Shown here: positions 58,196-64,000 of the stretch, piece after piece
How the letters are laid out: every line of letters begins with the position of its first letter
Position numbering within the stretch: the first letter of the stretch is position 1
Assembly (NCBI RefSeq): GCF_000803065.1
Contig: NZ_JSXI01000085.1
Span: forward strand, 29,450 to 93,449
Length of the DNA: 64,000 bases
Direction: 5' to 3'
Origin: Sphingomonas sp. ERG5
GTDB lineage: Bacteria > Pseudomonadota > Alphaproteobacteria > Sphingomonadales > Sphingomonadaceae
The notes under the pieces: model-generated
Told to the model about the DNA's origin: nothing
Databases searched by the model: none
The model's input: the letters and a program-made list of their open reading frames with translations, nothing else
Translations under genes and position numbers: made by a program

Positions 58196-59113
58196 GTGCA
58201 ATATTTCAGGATTGCGGGACTGACGGTCGGCAGCGATCTTCCGCTACCGCAAATGACCGGCATGGCGAAATGCACATCTGTGCCCGATATTCACATCCGA
58301 CGCGGGCCGGCGCCGCTGACGTTGGCGTGTCCGGACTCCTCTGGCCCAACCTGGGAGATTGCAGGCGATCAGTTCCTGCTCCGCGTCCCCGGCGTCGCGC
58401 GTTTCCTGCTGCGGGCGGGACGTGACATCATTTTTGAGCCCTGCACCCACGGACGGGCTTCGGACATTGCAATATTCGTAACCGGCACGGTGTTCGGCAT
58501 TCTGCTGCACCAGCGCCGGCAGACCGTGCTGCATGCCAGCGCGGTCAAGGTCGGCGGCAAGGCCGTATTATTCTGCGGGACGTCCGGGGCGGGCAAATCC
58601 ACCATGGCGGCGGCACTTGGTAACGCCGGGTATCCGCTGCTCAACGATGACATCAGCGTAATCGGGCACGATGGCGACGACGCTCCGGTCACCCATAGCG
58701 ATGGTCGACAGCTGAAGCTCTGGCAAGAGGCTGCCGATGCGCTCGGATTGTCCGATCGCCTCGGGGATTCGGTCCGCAACGGCTTGTCCAAACACTATGT
58801 GACGCCGCGATCGTCGGTCGGCGAAACCCTGTCGATTGGCGCCGTTTATGTACTCCGCGAAGCGCGCGCGCCGCTGCAAAGCAGCATCGCAAGGCTCAAT
58901 ATCGCGGACGCCGCGCACGCGGTCGCCGCCAATGCCTACCGCCCGTTCCTGGTGGCCGCGATGAATCAGAAATCGCTCTATCTCCAGGCCGCCATCGCGA
59001 TCTCGGAAAGCGCGGGCGTCTTCCTGCTTACCCGTTCCAAGGACTTCGCCGGCATTTCGGAAATTGTCGGCGGACTGGAACGGCATTGGCACGAACGCGG
59101 GCTGCTCACGTGA
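58196..59113 (+). CDS. HPr-kinase-like lasso peptide kinase
   Basis: The 305-aa protein has the C-terminal kinase fold of HPr kinase: the preceding QTVLHASAVKVGGKAVLFCG block, a P-loop GTSGAGKST (residues 128-136), and the acidic NDDISVI after strand 3. It lacks the full HPrK N-terminal domain. Proteins of this type in lasso clusters phosphorylate a Ser at the C-terminal end of the precursor, as shown for the paeninodin kinase family. The predicted precursor here ends in Ser. Start GTG 58196 (GTGCAATATTTC) has GAGAAAGCCGCC upstream. It is coupled to the sulfotransferase by a GTGA overlap. Confidence 0.85.
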   Translation: MQYFRIAGLTVGSDLPLPQMTGMAKCTSVPDIHIRRGPAPLTLACPDSSGPTWEIAGDQFLLRVPGVARFLLRAGRDIIFEPCTHGRASDIAIFVTGTVFGILLHQRRQTVLHASAVKVGGKAVLFCGTSGAGKSTMAAALGNAGYPLLNDDISVIGHDGDDAPVTHSDGRQLKLWQEAADALGLSDRLGDSVRNGLSKHYVTPRSSVGETLSIGAVYVLREARAPLQSSIARLNIADAAHAVAANAYRPFLVAAMNQKSLYLQAAIAISESAGVFLLTRSKDFAGISEIVGGLERHWHERGLLT

Positions 59114-60006
59114 CGAACCGGGTCTGGCTGGCCTCCTACCCCAAGTCGGGCAATACTTGGTTTCGGATTCTCATCCACTGCCTCGACCTCGAACCCGGGG
59201 CCACGCTCGACATCAATCGCTTGGGCATACAGACTGCTGCCGCGCGCGTGCCGTTCGAGGATGCCACGCTGATCGATTCCGCTATCCTGACCCGCACCGA
59301 AGTCGAATGCCTGCGGCCGCGGATTCATGGGCGCCCGAACCCCGACATTGGCGAGCTGGGCAACCAAGCCGCGACGGAATTCGTCAAGACGCATGATGCC
59401 TATTCACTGACGCCGTTGGGCGAGCCGCTGTTGGCCGGCGCGAGCGGGGCGAAAGGTGTGATCCTCATTGTCCGCGACCCGCGCGACCTGGTGTCATCGC
59501 TGGCGGTTCACAAGCATGTCAGCGTCGACGAGGCCATCGCGTTTCTCGACAGCCCGGACGCGGCTTTCGGCGACAAGCCCGGCGGGCTGGCTCGCCACCT
59601 GTATCAGCAATTGGGCCGCTGGAGCGACCATGTCGCCGGCTGGCTGAATCAGCGCGATATTTCGCTGCACCTGGTTCGGTATGAAGACCTGCAGCGGGAC
59701 ACCGCACACATCCTCCGCGATGCGATGACGTTCGCTGGACGCGCGGTGTCGCCGGAGCAGGTGGAGCGGGCCGTCCGGTTGGCGGATTTCGGCGCGCTGC
59801 AGGCGCAGGAGGCACGAAGCGGGTTTCGCGAAACTGCGCGTAACGCCACGGTCTTCTTCAGACGCGGCCAGGCTGGCGCATGGCGGGAAGAATTGACCCC
59901 TCGTCAGACGCGCGATATCGAAGTCGCCCACGGGCCGATGATGGCGACCATCGGCTATGGCCTGACCTTCTCTCCTCCATCGCACCAGAAGTTCGGGCAA
60001 TCCTGA
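59110..60006 (+). CDS. PAPS-dependent sulfotransferase
   Basis: The 298-aa protein has the PAPS-binding motifs of sulfotransferases: SYPKSGNTWFRI (5'-phosphosulfate loop, residues 9-20) and VRDPRDLVSSLAVH (3'-phosphate loop, about 121-134), with FVKTHDAY between. It would sulfate a hydroxyl group. Start GTG 59110 overlaps the kinase stop. It lies inside the lasso operon, so the likely substrate is the peptide (Tyr10 or a Ser), but this is inference. Sulfotransferases have been reported in some lasso clusters only as predictions, as far as I recall. Confidence 0.85.
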   Translation: MTNRVWLASYPKSGNTWFRILIHCLDLEPGATLDINRLGIQTAAARVPFEDATLIDSAILTRTEVECLRPRIHGRPNPDIGELGNQAATEFVKTHDAYSLTPLGEPLLAGASGAKGVILIVRDPRDLVSSLAVHKHVSVDEAIAFLDSPDAAFGDKPGGLARHLYQQLGRWSDHVAGWLNQRDISLHLVRYEDLQRDTAHILRDAMTFAGRAVSPEQVERAVRLADFGALQAQEARSGFRETARNATVFFRRGQAGAWREELTPRQTRDIEVAHGPMMATIGYGLTFSPPSHQKFGQS

Positions 60007-60266
60007 TGATGATACGCGGACCGGGCGACTGGATTTCTGCCGAGGCAAACGGCGAAACCGTGATGATGAGCGTGGAGACCGGAACCTATGTGGGTCTCAA
60101 CGCGATGGGCGCGCGAATCTGGGATCTGCTGGCCGACCCGCATGAGCTGGAAGCACTTTGTGCGATGCTGGTTCGAGACTTCGACGTGACGCCCGAAATC
60201 TGCCGCGCCGAGACACAGGCTTTCCTCGACACCCTCATCCGCCAGGGCGCGGTTTTGCGCACCTGA
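60006..60266 (+). CDS. PqqD-like leader-recognition protein (lasso B1)
   Basis: The 86-aa protein has the PqqD/RRE pattern: ETVMMSVETGTYVGLNAMGARIWDLLADPHELEALCAMLVRDFDV, then AFLDTLIRQGAVL. The RRE binds precursor leaders and hands them to the processing enzymes. Stand-alone B1 proteins pair with a separate B2 protease. ATG 60006 overlaps the sulfotransferase stop by 1 nt. It is not the pqq-cluster PqqD, since no pqq genes are present. Confidence 0.9.
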   Translation: MMIRGPGDWISAEANGETVMMSVETGTYVGLNAMGARIWDLLADPHELEALCAMLVRDFDVTPEICRAETQAFLDTLIRQGAVLRT

Positions 60267-60399
60267 CTCCGCGGTTGTTCGGGTTGGGTGCGCATGTTAC
60301 GGGGGCGTCACGACACAGGGCAGACGATGGCGGGTCGTCTGGCCCGCGCATATCGGCCCGCTGGAATCTGGACGCGCAATCGCGCTTTACAAGGGCGTC

Positions 60400-60549
60400 A
60401 TGCAAGCTGTTGAAAAAGAAGAAGCAGGCAAGGTCGAAGCTCCTGCCCGCGCGCCCTGGCAAACGCCATATGCGGTCACCACCGAGTTCGTGGAGACGCA
60501 AGGGATCAACAATAACGGTGGTGATCTCTACGCTTCTTCCGGCTCCTAG
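60400..60549 (+). CDS. Lasso peptide precursor (A), 49 aa
   Basis: ATG 60400 has AAGG 5 nt upstream and the frame ends at TAG 60547-60549. The leader (residues 1-34) is acidic then aromatic: MQAVEKEEAGKVEAPARAPW, then QTPYAVTTEFVETQ. The WQTPYAV segment fits leader motifs recognised by B1. Thr33 is at position -2. The core is GINNNGGDLYASSGS: Gly1, Asp8 for an isopeptide ring, Tyr10 and Asn3-5 in the ring, and Ser15 at the C-terminus. The next genes are B1 (upstream) and C (downstream). Ring closure to another residue is not possible, as no other Asp or Glu is in the core. Confidence 0.88.
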   Translation: MQAVEKEEAGKVEAPARAPWQTPYAVTTEFVETQGINNNGGDLYASSGS

Positions 60550-60564
60550 GATCGCTGCATCAAT

Positions 60565-60581
60565 GCCCTGTCGGGCTTTTT
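60565..60581 (+). terminator. Attenuator hairpin between precursor and cyclase genes
   Basis: GCCC-TGTC-GGGC (60565-60576) is followed by TTTTT, 15 nt after the precursor stop. The stem is short (4 bp), so readthrough is expected. Partial terminators at this position set a high precursor-to-enzyme ratio in lasso operons. Confidence 0.55.
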
Positions 60582-60689
60582 GAATCTGACCAGCTCGCCG
60601 ACGTCGGGCATCGGCGCTCCGGGCTCTTCGCCATGGTCGCCGCGGTGGGTGTCATTACCAGCCGGCGGTAGGGGCTTGCCAGAACCTGC

Positions 60690-62582
60690 ATGACGAACTT
60701 TGCTGGCCTGATTCGATTTGACGGCGCATCCATCTCGGACCGGCAGGAAGTGGCGCTCGCCTCTGCTCTCGGTCAGCGACGGCGCGGGCGGATCCATTTC
60801 CATCGCGCGGCGCATGCCGCTTTCGCTCAGGCCCTCCCAGCGGGCGAATGGCCGACAGGATCATTGTTCGCGGCGGACAGCCGTCTCGACAATCTTGCCG
60901 ATATCGCCGCCACCGCTGGTGTGTCGTCGCGCAGCGGCGAAGCGGCGTGCATACGCGCGATCTTCGAGCAGCGCGGCGATGCGGGACTCGCGCAGCTGCT
61001 TGGCGTCTTTGCGATTGCGCATTGGGATGAAGTTGGTCGAACGCTAACTCTTGCGCGTGACTGCACGGGTGGGCGCGCCCTCTTCTACCATGCGGGCAAG
61101 GACTTCGTAGCCTTTGCCTCGCATCTGGGGACTTTGCTGGCCTTGCCGGACGTGCCGAGCGAGCTCGACGAGCGGCTGCTGGCAAACTTCCTGGCGCTCA
61201 ATCACCGCGAACGAGACGTCACATTCTATCGCGGTGTCTGTCGGGTGCCGTCACGCACCGTGGTGCGCATTGCGCCGGGCCGTGTCGACCAACGCCACTA
61301 TTGGAGTCCGCGGTTGGACGCGCCGCCGCCCTATGCACGCGACGAAGACTATGTCGCGCGGGGACGCGAACTCATGGACAGCGCGGTGGCGCGTGTTCTC
61401 CGCGACATGCCCCGCGCCGCCATCTGCGTCAGCGGCGGCTTCGACTCCAGCGCGATGGCTGCCACCGCCGCACGGCTTGGGCTGGCCGAACTCGATTGCT
61501 ATTGCGGCGTCCCGCCGCCCGGGTTCTACCGGTCGGTGCGCTCTCACCGCTACCTCGACGAAAGCGACAAGGTGAGGGCGCTGGAGTGCATGCATCCTGC
61601 CCTGCGGCTGAAGCTGGTAACGCCGCAGGTCGCTCACCCCATGCAGGCCGATCCTGCGCGCTTCTTCCAGACCGTCATGCCCATGCCCTGCCGAAACTTG
61701 GACAATCTGGGCTGGTTCAGTGGCATCCGCGATACGCTCGTCCAGGACGGCCATCGCGTGGCGCTGATGGGGGTCATGGGCAATCTGACGTTCAGCTGGG
61801 ATGGACGGTTTTGCCTGTCGGCCCTTGCGAGCCAGGGACGCTGGCTGGAATTGGCGCGACAGGCGCGCGCATTGGCGCGCAGTGCTGGTGGCAGCCTGCC
61901 GCGCACCCTGGTGGGGCAGGGGCTGGCCCCGCTGCTGCCGCCGGGCCTGCACCGCGCCTTCCAGCGCCTGCGCGGGCGCGCGCCCGACGACATCAGTCGG
62001 TTCAGCCTGCTCAATCCCGATGTCGTCGAATCGCTCGATCTGCGCAGGCAATGGCGCGAGGACGGGTTCGATCCGACCTACAGCACGCGCGGCACCAGCG
62101 CCCAACTGCGCGCGCATCAGATCTTCGACCAGTTGCAGATTTCCCGCGATCAGCTCGCAATGGAGGGCGACAACCTCGAAACGCGCGACCCCTATAGCGA
62201 CCGCGAGCTGATAGAATTTTCCCTTACCATTCCCGAAACCCTGTTCCTGCGTGATGGCGTACCGCGCTGGTATGCGCGCCAGCTGTTCGCCGACCGCTTG
62301 CCGCGCGAGATCCTCGACGAAACCAGGAAGGGCGAACAGGCACCCAATTGGTTCGAGTCGCTGAATGCGCGCCGTCCGCTGATCGAAGGGGAGGTCGAGC
62401 GGCTGGAGGCCTCGCGGCTGGCCGGCAGGCTGTTGGACCTACCGCGCTTGAAGCGGCTGATCACTGACTGGCCGCACGATGCGCGCGACGCTGAAGACCA
62501 TATGACCGCCTACCGCCTGGCGCTGGATCGTGCCGTTCATGTCGGGCAATTCATCCGCTGGGTCGAACGCGGAAACGAATAA
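60690..62582 (+). CDS. Lasso macrolactam synthetase (C), asparagine-synthetase-like
   Basis: The 630-aa protein resembles AsnB: a degenerate N-terminal glutaminase domain with Thr, not Cys, after the initiator Met (MTNFAGLIRFDG), so it cannot use glutamine; an ATP-pyrophosphatase P-loop SGGFDSSAMA (residues 248-257); and C-terminal EGDNLETRDPYSDRELIEFSLTIPE. This composition is characteristic of the enzyme that adenylates the ring Asp/Glu and closes the lasso macrolactam. It lies 141 nt downstream of the precursor. The 140-nt gap contains the attenuator hairpin. Confidence 0.92.
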   Translation: MTNFAGLIRFDGASISDRQEVALASALGQRRRGRIHFHRAAHAAFAQALPAGEWPTGSLFAADSRLDNLADIAATAGVSSRSGEAACIRAIFEQRGDAGLAQLLGVFAIAHWDEVGRTLTLARDCTGGRALFYHAGKDFVAFASHLGTLLALPDVPSELDERLLANFLALNHRERDVTFYRGVCRVPSRTVVRIAPGRVDQRHYWSPRLDAPPPYARDEDYVARGRELMDSAVARVLRDMPRAAICVSGGFDSSAMAATAARLGLAELDCYCGVPPPGFYRSVRSHRYLDESDKVRALECMHPALRLKLVTPQVAHPMQADPARFFQTVMPMPCRNLDNLGWFSGIRDTLVQDGHRVALMGVMGNLTFSWDGRFCLSALASQGRWLELARQARALARSAGGSLPRTLVGQGLAPLLPPGLHRAFQRLRGRAPDDISRFSLLNPDVVESLDLRRQWREDGFDPTYSTRGTSAQLRAHQIFDQLQISRDQLAMEGDNLETRDPYSDRELIEFSLTIPETLFLRDGVPRWYARQLFADRLPREILDETRKGEQAPNWFESLNARRPLIEGEVERLEASRLAGRLLDLPRLKRLITDWPHDARDAEDHMTAYRLALDRAVHVGQFIRWVERGNE

Positions 62583-62610
62583 TCGCCGTTCCCGAGCAGC
62601 AGTGTTTTCC

Positions 62611-63669
62611 TTACAATATATCCATCCAGATCGTGAGGTTGTGACGGTCGTGTGATCCGGCGATTGTCATCGCTTGCCCCGGCGCGGTTTCTATCGGGGC
62701 GGGCAAGGCATGGAACATCATGTCCCAGCAAGACGTGGTGCTGGGCATGGGCCGGTTCTCGTAGTGCGTGTTCTCATCCATATCGAGCGCGATCCATTGC
62801 GCGATGCCGTTGACGCGTCCACCCGCCGCGCGGACGCATGTTCTGGCTTTCGCTGGGGTGCAAACGCGCCTGGAGCCGAGGTCAAAGTCGAAGAGATCGC
62901 TGGCTTCGCTGCGTAATTCTATCCGTTTGCTGCCCACCGAATGCGACCGTGCAGGCGCGCGCAGGTCGTTGAAGAGCGATAGGTCGAATCCGTCCACCAT
63001 GCGCATCCGCCCAGTCTCGCCGGCCAAATCCTCTGCCAACGCGACGCGCACCCGTCCACGCGCGGGGATCACCTGCGCCCCGGGCTTCATCAGGTCGCGC
63101 ATGGCTTTTTCGTGCGTCGGAAGCACCTCTTCGCCCAGCAAATTATTGCTGACGATCTCCGAAACCAGAAGGTCCGCGCGTCCACCCAGTTCCGCGAGGG
63201 CAAGCTTGTCCGAATGGCCGGAAAAGACGCGCACCACGTCACCATAGCCGTTGGTTTCGATTATGCCGCGTGCCGCGCTGGCGATTACCGGATTCATTTC
63301 GCAGGTGACCACTTCAGCAGCGCCGGCGCGCGCCGCCATCATCGCGAGGATGCCGGTGCCGGTGCCGATTTCCAGTACTCGCATACCGGGTTTGATCGCA
63401 CGGCGCAGCGCCACGTCATAAGCCGCGTTGCGCCCTGCATCGGCCACGATCGTGAAATGCCAGTTCGGCACGTCCCGACTCAGCAAGGCGCGCCCTTGCG
63501 CCGCCAGTTCCGCATCGTGCGGCGCCAGCGCCAGTGCCCTGCGGCACAAGGCAACCGCTTGTTCGACCTGTCCGCCTTTGCGCATCAGGCCCGCAAGCTG
63601 CACCATCGCTGCCGGGTTGCCTTCTGCCTTGGGCTGCAATGCCGTCAGTCCGTCCGAGAGCTTTCTCAT
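62611..63669 (-). CDS. PRMT-like SAM-dependent methyltransferase with N-terminal TPR
   Basis: The 352-aa protein has a short TPR-like N-terminus (QLAGLMRKGGQVEQAVALCRRALALAPHDAEL), then motif I VLEIGTGTGILAMMAARAGA, the acidic VVTCEMNPVIASAA, and the SEIVSNNLLGEEVLP segment resembling the PRMT double-E loop. It probably methylates protein or peptide. The core peptide has no Arg, so a role in lasso maturation is doubtful. It converges on the cyclase gene with a 28-nt gap. The remaining 63670-64000 contains no gene I can support. The start is uncertain. Confidence 0.78.
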   Translation of the reverse strand: MRKLSDGLTALQPKAEGNPAAMVQLAGLMRKGGQVEQAVALCRRALALAPHDAELAAQGRALLSRDVPNWHFTIVADAGRNAAYDVALRRAIKPGMRVLEIGTGTGILAMMAARAGAAEVVTCEMNPVIASAARGIIETNGYGDVVRVFSGHSDKLALAELGGRADLLVSEIVSNNLLGEEVLPTHEKAMRDLMKPGAQVIPARGRVRVALAEDLAGETGRMRMVDGFDLSLFNDLRAPARSHSVGSKRIELRSEASDLFDFDLGSRRVCTPAKARTCVRAAGGRVNGIAQWIALDMDENTHYENRPMPSTTSCWDMMFHALPAPIETAPGQAMTIAGSHDRHNLTIWMDIL

Positions 63670-64000
63670 CGCCCGACCTTTTGCGGCGATTTATCGCGCG
63701 CGTCGAGCGGGTCCGTAGGGAGACGGTCGTGAATGGCGCGTGGCTATATTTGCAGGGGAAGCTCGGGCTTTGCCGACAATCGAAAGCTGAGGTGCTTGCG
63801 TCGCTGAGCCCGGGCCCTGCGGCAAGTCGTCCGATGACAGTATTTCGTGATTTCGAACGTCAGCTTTCATTATGTCTGCAACAGAATCCTGCCTGAGCGC
63901 TCCCGGCCCAAAGGCGGTCACCGGGACTCGTTGAAGCATCCTACTCGATTCAACCCCACCCCCGCCCCAGCCCCCGTCCCTTCTCCACATCTCCCAGCAC

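Noticed and set aside
58196..59113. True HPr kinase/phosphorylase of a PTS system
   Set aside because: The N-terminal HPrK domain is missing and no ptsH or PTS gene is nearby; the lasso neighbours explain it better.
60006..60266. PqqD of pyrroloquinoline quinone synthesis
   Set aside because: No pqqA-E genes around it; adjacent precursor and cyclase genes fit a lasso B1.
60284..60403. 39-codon frame (MLRGRHDTGQ...) before the precursor
   Set aside because: Overlaps the precursor start, very Arg-rich, ends in Cys without precursor features.
63691..63870. 59-codon minus-strand frame upstream of the methyltransferase
   Set aside because: No ribosome binding site, no motif, and its end looks like GC-rich shadow. 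Kept only as a possibility.

Overview
The window is high-GC chromosomal DNA from an alphaproteobacterium, most likely a sphingomonad (Sphingomonas or a close relative). This rests on gene order around the S10/spc/alpha ribosomal clusters, an S5 protein with a long Gly/Arg-rich N-terminus, a secreted prolyl oligopeptidase, and imperfect intergenic palindromes built on a TTCGCCCTGAGCCTGTCGAA core. I see no rRNA, tRNA, transposase or CRISPR array. Organism assignment is inference from family recognition.

Layout. 1-7 kb: end of the S10 cluster and the spc cluster (rpmC' rpsQ rplN rplX rplE rpsN rpsH rplF rplR rpsE rpmD rplO secY adk). 7-12.3 kb: a block separating spc from the alpha cluster, with a secreted SRPBCC protein, a tiny basic secreted peptide, an OmpR-type two-component system, a class A beta-lactamase divergent from an AmpR-like LysR regulator, and a small membrane protein. 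12.4-15 kb: alpha cluster (rpsM rpsK rpoA rplQ). 15.2-19.7 kb: prolyl oligopeptidase, an unknown exported protein, guaA. 19.75-22.76 kb: a 3-kb segment (two alpha/beta hydrolases and a TetR) bounded by the guaA 3' end and an 18-nt near-copy of it, which looks like a remnant of an element integrated at guaA. 22.9-30.6 kb: an ArsR/SRPBCC/GST operon, then DUF2891-DUF979-DUF969 facing a 1189-aa 5-oxoprolinase-type protein, probably a 5-oxoproline uptake and hydrolysis locus. 30.6-33.5 kb: an unusual repeat-rich intergenic stretch and an ECF42-like sigma factor with its DGPF/YCII partner, enclosed by inverted copies of a roughly 117-bp palindromic repeat.

33.5-57.7 kb is a patchwork of stress, detoxification and catabolic genes, mostly arranged as divergent regulator-enzyme pairs (LysR, TetR, ArsR, AraC, YheO-PAS). 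It also holds a PLP aminotransferase followed by an SDR pseudogene fragment, an MFS transporter, a polysaccharide-deacetylase-type hydrolase, an O6-methylguanine methyltransferase and a complete RND efflux operon with its TetR.

57.7-62.6 kb is the most interesting part. A gene for an ArsC/Spx-like protein breaks off after about 11 codons, and beyond the break lies a lasso-peptide biosynthesis cluster: an HPr-kinase-like tailoring kinase, a PAPS-type sulfotransferase, a PqqD-like leader-recognition protein (B1), a 49-codon precursor gene (60400-60549) and an asparagine-synthetase-like macrolactam synthetase (C). The predicted core, GINNNGGDLYASSGS, has Thr at -2, Gly1 and Asp8 for an 8-residue ring, and a C-terminal Ser suited to the kinase. 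The B2 leader protease and an exporter are not in the window. A convergent PRMT-like methyltransferase follows. Having both a kinase and a sulfotransferase suggests a doubly tailored lasso peptide.
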